DNA of 64,000 nucleotides from CAIKMD01 sp036501365. GTDB taxonomy: Bacteria > Pseudomonadota > Alphaproteobacteria > ATCC43930 > CGMCC-115725. Below, in pieces: positions 33,532 to 42,636 of the stretch (positions within the stretch are counted from its first letter, which is position 1; each line of letters opens with the position of its first letter). Under the pieces are notes generated by a model that saw nothing but the letters and a program-made list of their open reading frames with translations, did not search any database and was not told where the DNA came from. Position numbers and translations under genes: made by a program. The stretch covers positions 56,650-120,649 of the forward strand of contig DASYAL010000018.1 in NCBI GenBank assembly GCA_036501365.1, in the 5' to 3' direction.

Positions 33532-34994
33532 GCCTCGCGGCGACAAGCGAAGCGAGCGATTCCCGCGCCGAACTTCCGGCGGCGCGCGAATTCGCGACCG
33601 ACATTCCCGCGCGTCTCGATCGCCTGCCCTGGAGCGGCTTCCACTGGCTGATCGTCGTCGCGCTCGGCATCACCTGGATCCTCGACGGGCTCGAAGTCAC
33701 GCTGGTCGGCTCGCTCTCGGGCGCGATCACCCATGATCAGCGGATGGGCATCGGCGATGCCGAGATCGGCTTTACCGCCAGCACCTACCTCGCCGGCGCA
33801 ATCATCGGCGCGCTCGGCTTCGGCCATCTGACCGACCGGCTCGGGCGCAAGAAGCTCTTCCTCATCACCGTCGCGGTCTATGCCGTCGCCACCGTGGCCA
33901 CGGCTTTTTCCTGGGACTTCGCCTCCTTCGCGATCTTCCGCTTCGCGACCGGGCTCGGCATCGGCGGCGAATATGCCGCGATCAACTCAGCGATCGACGA
34001 GTTGATCCCGGCGCGACGACGCGGCTGGACCGATCTCGCGATCAACGGCAGCTTCTGGATCGGCGCGGCGCTCGGCGCCGCCGCCTCGCTGGTCGTGCTC
34101 GATCCGAGCATCGTGCCGCCGGCGATCGGCTGGCGCGCCGCCTTCGCGATCGGCGGCGTGCTCGGCCTCGCCATCATGCTGTTGCGGCGCTACGTGCCCG
34201 AGAGCCCGCGCTGGCTCATGATCCATGGCCGGCTCGCCGAGGCGGAGAAGGTCGTCGGCGAGATCGAGGCGCGGGTCGGCGTCAACCCTGCCGAGCCGGC
34301 GGCGCGCATTCGCCTGCGCACCGGCGAGCCGCTCGGCCTTTGGCGCGTCGGCCGCGCCGTCGCGCGGCTCTATCCGCGTCGCCTGCTCCTGGGCCTGGTG
34401 CTGATGGCGGCGCAGGCCTTCTTCTACAACGCGATCTTCTTCACCTATGCGCTGGTGTTGGCGAAATTCTACAGCGTGCCGTCCGGTCGCGTCGGGCTCT
34501 ACATGCTCCCTTTCGCGGCCGGCAATTTCTTCGGCCCACTGCTGCTCGGCCATTTCTTCGACAGCGTCGGGCGCAAGCGCATGATCACCGCCACCTATGG
34601 CCTCGCCGGGCTGCTGATGGCGGCGACCGCGATCCTCTTCGCGCAAGGGGTGCTCGACGCCGCGCAGCAGACCGCGGCCTGGACGGTGATCTTCTTCATC
34701 GCCTCGGCGGCGGCCAGCGCCGCCTATCTCACCGTCGGCGAGAGCTTCCCGCTCGAAGCGCGCGCCATCGTCATCGCGCTCTTCTATGCGAGCGGCACCG
34801 CGATCGGCGGCGTCGCGGCGCCCGCGCTCTTCGGCGCGCTGATCGCCACCGGCTCGCGCGGCGCGCTGATGTGGGGCTATCTCGGCGGCGCGGCTTTCAT
34901 GCTGATCGCCGCCGCGACCGAGGCCTGGCTCGGCGTCGCCGCCGAGCGCCAGCCGCTCGAAGCGGTGGCGGCGCCGCTCTCCGCCGCGGACTAA
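33528..34994 (+). CDS. MFS transporter, sugar-porter-like
   Basis: A 488-residue carrier with about twelve hydrophobic segments. It shows HLTDRLGRKKLF after helix 2, GIGGEYAAINSAIDEL in helix 4-5 and PESPRWLMIHGRLAEAE after helix 6, all of the sugar-porter/aromatic-acid symporter group. The start used is TTG at 33528, overlapping the upstream stop by 4 bp; no nearer ATG precedes the first helix. It converges with the LpxR-like gene with no gap between stop codons. Substrate unknown. Confidence 0.88.
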   Translation: MSLAATSEASDSRAELPAAREFATDIPARLDRLPWSGFHWLIVVALGITWILDGLEVTLVGSLSGAITHDQRMGIGDAEIGFTASTYLAGAIIGALGFGHLTDRLGRKKLFLITVAVYAVATVATAFSWDFASFAIFRFATGLGIGGEYAAINSAIDELIPARRRGWTDLAINGSFWIGAALGAAASLVVLDPSIVPPAIGWRAAFAIGGVLGLAIMLLRRYVPESPRWLMIHGRLAEAEKVVGEIEARVGVNPAEPAARIRLRTGEPLGLWRVGRAVARLYPRRLLLGLVLMAAQAFFYNAIFFTYALVLAKFYSVPSGRVGLYMLPFAAGNFFGPLLLGHFFDSVGRKRMITATYGLAGLLMAATAILFAQGVLDAAQQTAAWTVIFFIASAAASAAYLTVGESFPLEARAIVIALFYASGTAIGGVAAPALFGALIATGSRGALMWGYLGGAAFMLIAAATEAWLGVAAERQPLEAVAAPLSAAD

Positions 34995-36077
34995 CTACCA
35001 CCAGGAGAAAGAGATCGCCGCGGTGCCGATCACGTCGGGCGCGCGCTGGTCGACGAATTCGGCCGAGCGCCGCACGGCCGCGAGATCGAGGCGGATGCGA
35101 TCCGACCAATAGAGCGAGAGCCCGGCCTGCAGATCGCCGACGAAGGTCTTGTGCTCGACATGCGCGCTGGTGCGGAAGCTGTTGCCGTCGAGGAAGATGT
35201 TGCGCGCGACCGCGCGGCCGCCGGCGCCGGCGAAGATATACCAGCCGACGTCGTCGCCGAGATGCGCGCCGTTGAAATAATCCGTGCCGGAGATCGAGGG
35301 CCTGACGCGCACCGGCCCATAATCGGTCTCGAGATGATGGCCGATGCGGAGCTGCGCGCCGATCTGGGCATAGTCGAAGACGTTGCCGATGGTGGCGCCG
35401 GCTTGCGGCACGATGTCGACGCCGTTCTCGACCGGCCCGCCCCAGCTCAGCAACGGTACCGGCAAGCGCCACAGCCGATCATAGGAGAGCGCGAAGCCGG
35501 GCTCGTTCTGGAGCTGGTTGCTCCAGCCTTCGGCCTGGTGGACGGCGATGAACTGATGCCAGTCGTTCTGGATCTGGCGACCCAGCGCGCCGGGGCCGAC
35601 GATGCCGGCATCGAGCTCGAGATTCTCGAGCTGGTTGCCGGTCTCCTGCAAAAGGCTCGGTCCGACATAGAGCCAGCCGGCATAAGGCCGGTCGCGCGGA
35701 TCGGGCGGTTTGATCTGCAGATTCTTGGGCGTGAAGATGCTTTGGCCGAAGAACCAGGCGACGCGGCGCTGCGATTGCGCGGGATTGGCGAACACCATCG
35801 GGATCTTGCCGAACAAATCGAAGACGCCGTCGGGCCAGCCGCCGGGCGTCAACGTCGGGCTGAGGAAGGACAGGCGAAAGCCCTGGGTGTAGTGCTTATC
35901 GCTGTTGAAATAGAGCGAATCGTTTTCCTCGAGGATGGTCGTGCGCCAGTCGTCGGCGTGTTCCGAGGGACCGGGATCGGCAGCGGTTTGCGCGCGCGCA
36001 TCGGCATGGAGCGCGATGAAGGCGGCGAGCGCCAAAGCACCCGGGATGAAGCGGCGAACGGTCAAGCGATCCCCCAT
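34995..36077 (-). CDS. LpxR-like lipid A deacylase family outer-membrane protein
   Basis: A 360-residue predicted outer-membrane beta-barrel of the LpxR/DUF2219 family. A signal peptide with a hydrophobic ALALAAFIALHA core ends near ADARAQ. The mature start has LEENDSLYFNSDKHYTQG, in keeping with the Asn-Asp active-site pair of Salmonella LpxR, a further NDWHQ carries the probable catalytic His, and the chain ends in Phe-Ser-Trp-Trp, an aromatic C-terminal barrel strand. Known members remove the 3'-acyloxyacyl chain of lipid A. Function in this organism is inferred. Confidence 0.85.
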   Translation of the reverse strand: MGDRLTVRRFIPGALALAAFIALHADARAQTAADPGPSEHADDWRTTILEENDSLYFNSDKHYTQGFRLSFLSPTLTPGGWPDGVFDLFGKIPMVFANPAQSQRRVAWFFGQSIFTPKNLQIKPPDPRDRPYAGWLYVGPSLLQETGNQLENLELDAGIVGPGALGRQIQNDWHQFIAVHQAEGWSNQLQNEPGFALSYDRLWRLPVPLLSWGGPVENGVDIVPQAGATIGNVFDYAQIGAQLRIGHHLETDYGPVRVRPSISGTDYFNGAHLGDDVGWYIFAGAGGRAVARNIFLDGNSFRTSAHVEHKTFVGDLQAGLSLYWSDRIRLDLAAVRRSAEFVDQRAPDVIGTAAISFSWW

Positions 36078-36160
36078 CTTTTAGGATGGCGTCGACCATC
36101 GGAGGCGATTATGGCGGTATTATGTCGGCCGCTTGATTTCAGATTGTCGCGAGGTGCCGC

Positions 36161-37078
36161 ATGAAAGCCCTGGTCAACACCCCGAAAGGCGCCGCGCCGG
36201 TCGAGCTGCGCGACGTTGCCGAACCGATACCGGCCGCGCATGAGGCGCTGGTCGCCGTCCGCGCCTTCTCCCTCAATCGCGGAGAATTGACCTTGATGCG
36301 CATCCGCGCGGAAGGCTGGCAGCCGGGCCAGGACATCAGCGGCGTGGTACTGAAAGCCGCGGCCGACGGTAGCGGGCCAAAAGAGGGCACGCGGGTCGTC
36401 GGCCTGGTGGATTGGCACGGCTGGGCCGAGCGTGCTGCGGTCTCGACACACCGCCTCGCCGCGCTGCCCGACGCCGTCGGCTTCGCCGCCGCCGCGGCGC
36501 TCCCGGTCGCCGGTCTGACCGCTCTCCGCACCCTCAGACATGGCACGCCGCTGCTCGGCCGCCATGTACTTATCGCCGGCGCCGCCGGCGGCGTCGGCAA
36601 TCTCGCGGTTCAGCTCGCGGCCCATTCGGGCGCCGAGGTGACCGCGGTCGCGCGCGGCGCGCGCGGCCGGCCGCTCGCCGCGCTGGGAGCGGCGACCGTC
36701 GTCGAGGATATCGCGGCCGCCAGTGGCAAATATTGGCTGATCCTCGAATCCGCCGGCGGCGCATCGCTAAAAGCGGCGTTGGGCCTGCTCGAGCCGAAAG
36801 GCACGGTGGTGATCTTTGGCAATTCATCGGGCGAGGAAACGAGCCTCAGCTTCCGCGATTTCGGCGCCGCCAACAATTCGCGCATCCAGAGCTTCCATTC
36901 CTTCGCCTCGGGACCGGAAGAGGCGTTCGCGCCCGATCTTGCGCTACTCGCGGGGCTTATCGCCAAGGACGCGCTCAAGCCGCAGATCGAGGAGCATCGT
37001 TGGGACGTGTTTGCGACAGTCGCGAAAGCGCTCGCCGAACGTCGCGTCGAGGGCAAAGCGATCTTCCATATCGAATAG
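36161..37078 (+). CDS. Zinc-independent MDR family oxidoreductase
   Basis: A 305-residue medium-chain reductase: N-terminal GroES-like half (AHEALVAVRAFSLNRGE) and nucleotide-binding half with GAAGGVGNLA near residue 145. It lacks the zinc lobe, as in quinone reductases. It is somewhat shorter than most family members. Its stop codon lies inside the first unit of a 15-bp tandem duplication (37071-37100), a sign of small-scale slippage. Substrate unknown. Confidence 0.87.
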   Translation: MKALVNTPKGAAPVELRDVAEPIPAAHEALVAVRAFSLNRGELTLMRIRAEGWQPGQDISGVVLKAAADGSGPKEGTRVVGLVDWHGWAERAAVSTHRLAALPDAVGFAAAAALPVAGLTALRTLRHGTPLLGRHVLIAGAAGGVGNLAVQLAAHSGAEVTAVARGARGRPLAALGAATVVEDIAAASGKYWLILESAGGASLKAALGLLEPKGTVVIFGNSSGEETSLSFRDFGAANNSRIQSFHSFASGPEEAFAPDLALLAGLIAKDALKPQIEEHRWDVFATVAKALAERRVEGKAIFHIE

Positions 37079-37100
37079 GCCGGGATCGAATAGGCCGGGC
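37071..37100. repeat. 15-bp tandem direct repeat covering a stop codon
   Basis: The unit TCGAATAGGCCGGGA occurs at 37071-37085 and again at 37086-37100 with one difference at its last base. The TAG of the MDR reductase lies in the first unit. It is probably a slippage duplication with no known role. Confidence 0.8.
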
Positions 37101-37406
37101 AGTGACGCTGCCTTAAAAAGCAAGATCGTTTCAATGTCGCGCATTGAAACCATTCCTGCCCGTAACTAGGTGCGAATTGGTGCAACCAGCAGGAGGATGC
37201 CCAACAAGCATGACTCCACCGGATCATTGTTAGTCAGCACCGGAACAGAAGCCCGATCGTCTGACCGGGCGGTGAGCTCTGACAGCCACCCAAAATGAAC
37301 CCCGCCGCAGCATCGCTGGGCGGGGTTCGCGCGTGAGAGCGGGCGCAACGAACCCCAGCGGATCGCGCCGGCGATCCGCGGGTCCGCCCGCTCGAATTGA
37401 ATCGAT
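37079..37406. other. Intergenic stretch with palindrome and terminator, no gene
   Basis: This 328-bp gap holds the second unit of the 15-bp repeat, a 9-bp perfect inverted repeat GTTTCAATG/CATTGAAAC with a 5-base loop (37128-37150), and the terminator-like hairpin at 37297-37328. The inverted repeat may be an operator or a transcript end; no T-run follows it. I see no protein-coding frame with family similarity here. Confidence 0.6.
37297..37328 (-). terminator. Probable intrinsic terminator of the phasin-like gene
   Basis: A perfect 10-bp stem GAACCCCGCC/GGCGGGGTTC with a 12-base loop lies about 80 bp downstream of the phasin-like stop codon. On the minus strand it is followed by ATTTTGG, a short T-run. 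Strong stem but weak tail, so the assignment is probable rather than certain. Confidence 0.6.
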
Positions 37407-37871
37407 CTATGCGGCCGCGTCGACCGGTTGCTGCTCGGCGGCGCGCTGGCCCGGCTGAATGGCCAGAGCCACGACTTCCGCCGAGGTCTGCGCCGCATAG
37501 CGGGTCGCAGACATCGCTTCGTGCGAGAGCGCAAGCGCCTGATCCGCCAAAGCGTGCAGATCGGAATCGAGCCGCTTCATATTGTCCTCGAACCAGCTGC
37601 GCTGGATCGAGGCGACTTCCTGCAGATCGTTGCAGCCAGCAAGCCGCTCCAACGTCTCGAGGGTTGAGGTCGCCGCAGCGTGGCGCCGCTCGAGCCAGCC
37701 CGTCGCCGCCGGTTCGGCAGCTTTCAGCATACCGGCCTGACAGCGCAGCCAAGCCTCGACCGGCCAGCTCATCATGCGCACGACCGAGCTGTCGAAGAAT
37801 GGAAACCGCGTCGCCAATTCCGGGCTGCTTTCCACCCGGCCATCGGTGCCAATTTTCTGGCTTCGTGCCAT
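37407..37871 (-). CDS. Phasin-like protein
   Basis: A 154-residue helical protein with phasin-like composition: the middle (PVEAWLRCQAGMLKAAEPAA) and the run QRSWFEDNMKRLDSDLHALAD resemble the amphipathic helices of phasins that coat polyhydroxyalkanoate granules. The Ala/Gln-rich C-terminus is typical. The ATG at 37871 (MARSQKIG) follows a GAGGAGG site. It appears monocistronic with its own terminator-like hairpin. The family assignment rests on composition and short motifs, so it is moderate. Confidence 0.6.
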   Translation of the reverse strand: MARSQKIGTDGRVESSPELATRFPFFDSSVVRMMSWPVEAWLRCQAGMLKAAEPAATGWLERRHAAATSTLETLERLAGCNDLQEVASIQRSWFEDNMKRLDSDLHALADQALALSHEAMSATRYAAQTSAEVVALAIQPGQRAAEQQPVDAAA

Positions 37872-38019
37872 ATCCCTAGCCCTCCTCACGGTTGTTTCGG
37901 AGCCAATCGAGCAATTCCGCGTCGAATCTTTGGCGTTGACAGAAGGCTAGCGTCGTATTGTGACGGAAGTTGGGCCGGCACTCGCAGCCGCGAAGATTTA
38001 ACCTCCGGGCATTTCGAAT

Positions 38020-38868
38020 TCAGCGCGGCGGCCTAGCAGCGAGCGCGTCGACCAGCGCACCGATCAGCGGCTTCAGGTGAAAGTTGGTCGCCGGCACTGC
38101 GGCAACGCTAAAGCCGAGGTTTTCCACCGCCGCGGCGACCACCGGACCCACGGCGGCGATGCACAGCCGCGTAAGACCTTGATGCAATTCGGAATCGAGA
38201 CCGCGTTCGCGGGCGACATCCTGCAGCCGCTTGAGTTGCGGCGAGCTGGTGAAGGCGATCGCATCGAACCGGCCAGCCGCCATCGCACGGATCGCGTCTT
38301 CGATCTGACGGCTCTCGGCATCCGAGGCGTAGCGATACGGCAGCACCGGCGCAGCGGTCGCGCCCGCGCCACGCAGGAAATCCAACAGCAAGCTATTGGG
38401 GTTGCCGGGATAAAGCTGCACGCCGACGGTGCGTCCGCGCAGATTTTCGGGTGTGAGCGTCGCGATCACGCCCTCGGTGGTGGGCCGCTCGGCGGCCAGC
38501 CCTGGCGTCAGGCCAAGCTCGCGCAACACGCGCGCCGGCTTGGGCCCGCGCGTGATCGTGCGCAAGCGTTTCAGCGCCGCGATCGCCTGAGGCTCGATGC
38601 TTGCGCGCTGGGCCACGCCCATGAGCCGCCGCAAGCCCTCACCGGTGAGCAGGATCAGGTCGTCGAAATCGCCGGCGGCGAGGCGCTTCAGCCAGGCCTC
38701 GACCGGGGATGGATCCTCGACATCGCGAATGGTCACCATCGGGCAGCGCACCGCTTCGGCGCCGCGCTCTTCGAGCATGCGCGTGAAGAGATCGAGCTCG
38801 CGGCTCTCGGGCACCAGGATGCGGCGACCCGCGAGCGGCTTATCCGACGACGGCAGTTGCGCTTCCAT
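38020..38868 (-). CDS. hemD: Uroporphyrinogen-III synthase family protein
   Basis: A 282-residue protein of the HemD family, which cyclises hydroxymethylbilane with inversion of ring D in tetrapyrrole synthesis. The two-domain layout is visible: GRRILVPESRELDLF near the start, LTGEGLRRLMG in the first domain, YRYASDAESRQIEDAI, then FTSSPQLKRL and AVGPVVAAAVENLGF in the second. Other heme genes are not nearby, so it could be a HemD-like paralogue with another role. Sequence conservation in this family is low. Confidence 0.75.
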   Translation of the reverse strand: MEAQLPSSDKPLAGRRILVPESRELDLFTRMLEERGAEAVRCPMVTIRDVEDPSPVEAWLKRLAAGDFDDLILLTGEGLRRLMGVAQRASIEPQAIAALKRLRTITRGPKPARVLRELGLTPGLAAERPTTEGVIATLTPENLRGRTVGVQLYPGNPNSLLLDFLRGAGATAAPVLPYRYASDAESRQIEDAIRAMAAGRFDAIAFTSSPQLKRLQDVARERGLDSELHQGLTRLCIAAVGPVVAAAVENLGFSVAAVPATNFHLKPLIGALVDALAARPPR

Positions 38869-38900
38869 CGCCGAATTCTACCACGCTATGATCGCAGGCG

Positions 38901-39839
38901 ATGAGCCTAGCGATCCGTCCCCTCGAAGCCGCCGACGTCGATGCCGCGGACAAAGTCCGCCGCCTCGCTTTCGGCACTTATTTCGGCTTCGCCGATCCGC
39001 TGACTTTTTCCGGCACCGCGCAACTCATCGGTGCGCGGCGCCAAGCCTGGCCTGACGGCGCGCTGGTCGCCGAGCAGGACGGCGCGATCGTCGGCCTCGC
39101 GATCTCGAGCCGCTGGGGCAGTGTCGGCATTTTCGGGCCGCTCGCGGTCCATCCTCAGCAGTGGCGCGGCGGCGTCGCCCGCCGCCTGCTTGACGCGATG
39201 ATGCCGGTCTACGACCGCTGGAACTGCCGCGCGGCGGCGCTGTTCACCTTTCCGGCGAGCCTGACCCATGTTGGACTTTATCAAGCCTATGGCTTCTGGA
39301 CACGCAGCCTGACGGCGGTGGTGAGCCGGCCGGTGACGGCGGCGAGCCCGGTGCCGCAGGCGCGGTCGCTCTCGGCGGCCGGCGCCGAGCGCGGCGACCT
39401 GATCGCGCAATGCGCCGCGCTGACCGATGACTTCTTCTCCGGCCTCGATCTGCGCGACGAGATCGCGATCGTCGTCGCGCATCCGACTTCCGACGCGATC
39501 GTCCTTACCGAAGGCTCGCGCGTCACCGGTTTCGCGATCTGCCATTGCGGCGCGGGCAGCGAGGCCGATAGCGGCGCCGTCTATATCAAATTCGCGGCGG
39601 CGCGGCGCGGTCCCACCGCGGCACAGGATTTCCAGCGCGTCATCGACGCGGCCAACGATTTCGCGCAGCGCCGCGGCGCGAAACAGCTCAATGCGGGCGT
39701 CAATATGGGCGCCATGGAGGCTTATCGGCTGATGCGCGGCACGGGCTTCCGCACCGTCATGCACGGCATTGCCATGCACCGGCCCTGGATCGAGATCTAT
39801 GACCGTCCTGACGTCTTCGCCCTCGAAGACTGGCGCTGA
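38901..39839 (+). CDS. GNAT family N-acetyltransferase
   Basis: A 312-residue protein with a GNAT domain in the first half: acetyl-CoA motif A is FGPLAVHPQQWRGGVARRLLD (core QWRGGVA) near residue 85. The second half repeats a degenerate GNAT-like fold, as in tandem-GNAT proteins. The acceptor is unknown. The 3' end overlaps the start of the next gene by 41 bp, implying coupled expression. It is divergent from hemD. Confidence 0.85.
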   Translation: MSLAIRPLEAADVDAADKVRRLAFGTYFGFADPLTFSGTAQLIGARRQAWPDGALVAEQDGAIVGLAISSRWGSVGIFGPLAVHPQQWRGGVARRLLDAMMPVYDRWNCRAAALFTFPASLTHVGLYQAYGFWTRSLTAVVSRPVTAASPVPQARSLSAAGAERGDLIAQCAALTDDFFSGLDLRDEIAIVVAHPTSDAIVLTEGSRVTGFAICHCGAGSEADSGAVYIKFAAARRGPTAAQDFQRVIDAANDFAQRRGAKQLNAGVNMGAMEAYRLMRGTGFRTVMHGIAMHRPWIEIYDRPDVFALEDWR

Positions 39840-42126
39840 CGCGGCGCTGATCGCGACGCTCGAAGATCTCGAGCGCCGCGCGTTGTGGCTTTCGTCGTGG
39901 ACGATCCACCAAGCCAATCACCTGCGCGAGAATCGCGACGGGCTGAAGGTCGGCGGACATCAGGCGAGCTGCGCCTCGTCGGTAACCTTGCTCGCGGCGC
40001 TCTATGGCCATGCGCTCAGGCCGCAAGACCGGATCGCGGTGAAGCCGCATGCGGCGCCGGTGATGCATGCGCTGATGTATCTGATGGGCTTGCAGAGCCG
40101 CGACGCGCTCGAGCGCTTCCGCGGCTTCGGCGGCGCGCAATCCTATCCCTCGCGCACCAAAGACAAGACGCCGGTCGATTTCTCGACCGGCTCTGTCGGA
40201 CTCGGCGTCGGCATGACCTTGTTCGCGAGTCTCGCGCAGGACTATCTCGCCGCGCATAAGCTCATTAGTGATGTGCCCGGCCGCATGATCGCGCTGATGG
40301 GCGACGCCGAGCTCGACGAGGGCAATGTCTTCGAGGCACTGCTCGAAGGCTGGAAGCACGATGTTCGCCATCTCTGGTGGATCATCGACTACAACCGCCA
40401 CAGCCTCGACGGCGTCGTCTCCGATCTCCTGTTCCAGAAGATCCAGTCCTTCTTCGCGACCGTCGGCTGGAACGTCGTGCTGCTGAAATACGGCAAGCGG
40501 CTCGAAGCCGCTTTCGCCGCGCCGGGCGGCGATGCGCTCAAGGACTGGATCGATCATTGTCCGAACGATCTCTATTCGGCGCTGACCTTCGAGGGCGGCG
40601 GCGGCTTCCGCCGCGAGCTCGAAGCGAGCCTCGCCCACGATAGCGGCATCAAGCACCTGCTCGCGCGCCACGACGATAAGGCGCTGCATCGCCTCATGAC
40701 CAATCTCGGCGGCCACGACATGGCGACGATCGTCGAGGCCTTCGATCGCGCCGCGGGCGGCGACGCGCCGACCTGCTTCGTCGCCTACACCATCAAGGGC
40801 TTCGGCCTGCCTTTCGCCGGTCATAAGGACAATCACGCCGGCCTGATGACCGAAGCGCAGATGGATGTGTTCCAGAAAGCGCAGGACATCGCGCCCGGCG
40901 CGGAATGGGAAAAATTCGCTGGCCTCGACCCTGCCGCGGCGCGCCGCCTGGCGACATTGCTCGAGCGCCTTCCCAAGCAGCTCGGCCTGCCGCGCCCTGC
41001 GGCGCGAACACCGCTGGTGACGATGCCGGCGCTCGCGCCGGCCCCCGCCGAGCGCGCCTCAACCCAGGAAGGCTTCGGGCGGCTGCTCTTCGATCTCGCC
41101 AAGTCGGACAGCGAGCTCGCGCAGCGCATCGTCACCGCCTCGCCCGATGTCACGGTCTCGACCAATCTCGGCGGCTGGGTCAATCAGGTCGGGCTCTTCG
41201 CGCGCGCGCCGCACAGCGACGTGTTCCGCGACCGTAAGCTGCCTTCGCTGCAGCGCTGGATCCATGCGCCGCAAGGCCGCCATATCGAGCTCGGCATCGC
41301 CGAGAATAACCTCTTCCTGCTGCTCGCCGCGCTCGGCCTCAGCGAGCGCGTCTTCGGCGCGCGGCTGTTCCCGGTCGGCACGGTCTACGATCCCTTCATC
41401 GAGCGCGGCCTCGATGCGCTCAACTATGCCTGCTACCAGGATGCGCGCTTCCTTTTGGTTGCGACGCCGTCGGGCATCTCACTGGCGCCGGAAGGCGGCG
41501 CGCATCAATCGATCGTCACGCCGTTGATCGGCCTCGGCCAGCCCGGCCTTACCATGTTCGAGCCGGCTTTCGTCGACGAGCTCGCCGCGATCATGGGCTG
41601 GGCCTTCGATCATCTGCAGCGCGACGACGGCGGCTCGGTCTATCTGCGGCTCTCGACCCGCGCGATCGAGCAGCCGCGACGCAAGCTCGATCCGGCGCTC
41701 GCGACGCAGGGCGGCTATTGGCTGCGTCCGCCCGGCGAGCTGGCCGAGCTGGCGGTCGTCGCCAGCGGCGCGGTCGCGCCCGAGGCGATCGAGGCGATGG
41801 CGCGCTTGGGCGCGCGCCATCCGCGCGTCGGATTGCTGATCGCGACCTCGGTCGATCTGCTCCATCGCGGCTGGCTCGCGGCCCCCGGCGCATCGACCAT
41901 CGATAGGCTGCTGCGGCCGCTGGCGCGGGATGCGGCGCTGGTCGCGGTCGCCGATGGCCATCCCGCGAGCCTCTCCTGGCTCGGCGCCGTGCGCGGCCAG
42001 CGCATCGCGCCGCTCGGCGTGAGCGACTTCGGCCAATCGGGCGATATCCCCGATCTCTACGCCGCCTACGGCATCGACGCCGACGCCATCGAAGCCGCAG
42101 CGGAAGCGGCGCTCAACCGGCGTTGA
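39799..42126 (+). CDS. Transketolase/pyruvate dehydrogenase E1-like ThDP enzyme
   Basis: A 775-residue single-chain ThDP enzyme with the domain order of AceE or transketolase. The N-terminal ThDP site has GGHQASCASS near residue 54 and GDAELDEGN...DYNR (metal site) near residue 175. The middle PYR domain has the catalytic Glu in IELGIAENNLF, and the C-terminal domain follows. It overlaps the GNAT gene by 41 bp. No E2/E3 genes lie nearby, so it may act alone on a 2-oxo acid or ketose. Assignment to a reaction is not possible. Confidence 0.85.
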   Translation: MTVLTSSPSKTGADAALIATLEDLERRALWLSSWTIHQANHLRENRDGLKVGGHQASCASSVTLLAALYGHALRPQDRIAVKPHAAPVMHALMYLMGLQSRDALERFRGFGGAQSYPSRTKDKTPVDFSTGSVGLGVGMTLFASLAQDYLAAHKLISDVPGRMIALMGDAELDEGNVFEALLEGWKHDVRHLWWIIDYNRHSLDGVVSDLLFQKIQSFFATVGWNVVLLKYGKRLEAAFAAPGGDALKDWIDHCPNDLYSALTFEGGGGFRRELEASLAHDSGIKHLLARHDDKALHRLMTNLGGHDMATIVEAFDRAAGGDAPTCFVAYTIKGFGLPFAGHKDNHAGLMTEAQMDVFQKAQDIAPGAEWEKFAGLDPAAARRLATLLERLPKQLGLPRPAARTPLVTMPALAPAPAERASTQEGFGRLLFDLAKSDSELAQRIVTASPDVTVSTNLGGWVNQVGLFARAPHSDVFRDRKLPSLQRWIHAPQGRHIELGIAENNLFLLLAALGLSERVFGARLFPVGTVYDPFIERGLDALNYACYQDARFLLVATPSGISLAPEGGAHQSIVTPLIGLGQPGLTMFEPAFVDELAAIMGWAFDHLQRDDGGSVYLRLSTRAIEQPRRKLDPALATQGGYWLRPPGELAELAVVASGAVAPEAIEAMARLGARHPRVGLLIATSVDLLHRGWLAAPGASTIDRLLRPLARDAALVAVADGHPASLSWLGAVRGQRIAPLGVSDFGQSGDIPDLYAAYGIDADAIEAAAEAALNRR

Positions 42127-42132
42127 GTTGCG

Positions 42133-42603
42133 TCAACCGCGCGCGGCGGCTTCGATTCCCGCGATATCGAATTTCACCATCTTCATCATCGCCTCGGCAA
42201 CGCGCTTGGCCTTGATGCGATCCGGATCGCGCATCAGCTCCATGAGCCGCTTTGGCGTGATCTGCCAGGTGAGGCCCCAGCGATCGCTGAGCCAGCCACA
42301 GGCGAATTCCTTGCCGCCGGCGGCGAGCGCGGCCCACAGCCGGTCGATCTCCGCCTGCGTGTCGCATTCGACCATGATCGAGAAACTGCGGTTGAGTGGA
42401 TCGAGCGGTCCCGCCTCGATCGCGCCATAGCGCTGATCGCCGAGGGTGAAAGCCGCAAACTTGATCGTACCCGCCGGGCCGCTCGGCGTATCGGCGGGGA
42501 CGGTTGAGAGAAAGTCGAGCGAGGAGCCGGGAATCAGCGATACATAGAAGCGCAGCGCGGCCTCCATATCCTTCTCGAACCAGAGATGCTGGCTGATCTT
42601 CAT
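42133..42603 (-). CDS. VOC family protein, PhnB-like
   Basis: A 156-residue VOC protein of the PhnB/3-demethylubiquinone-methyltransferase-like branch. It begins QHLWFEKDMEAALRFYVSLIPG, has the GTIKFAAFTLGDQRYGAIEAG strands, and LSDRWGLTWQITP near residue 107. Such proteins are often misnamed; no methyltransferase fold is present. It is convergent with the transketolase-like gene. Role unknown. Confidence 0.85.
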   Translation of the reverse strand: MKISQHLWFEKDMEAALRFYVSLIPGSSLDFLSTVPADTPSGPAGTIKFAAFTLGDQRYGAIEAGPLDPLNRSFSIMVECDTQAEIDRLWAALAAGGKEFACGWLSDRWGLTWQITPKRLMELMRDPDRIKAKRVAEAMMKMVKFDIAGIEAAARG

Positions 42604-42636
42604 CGCGATGCTCCTATCCGTCCTGATTACCCACCA

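Noticed and set aside
37128..37150. CRISPR-like half repeat GTTTCAATG
   Set aside because: It is a single inverted repeat with no spacer series.
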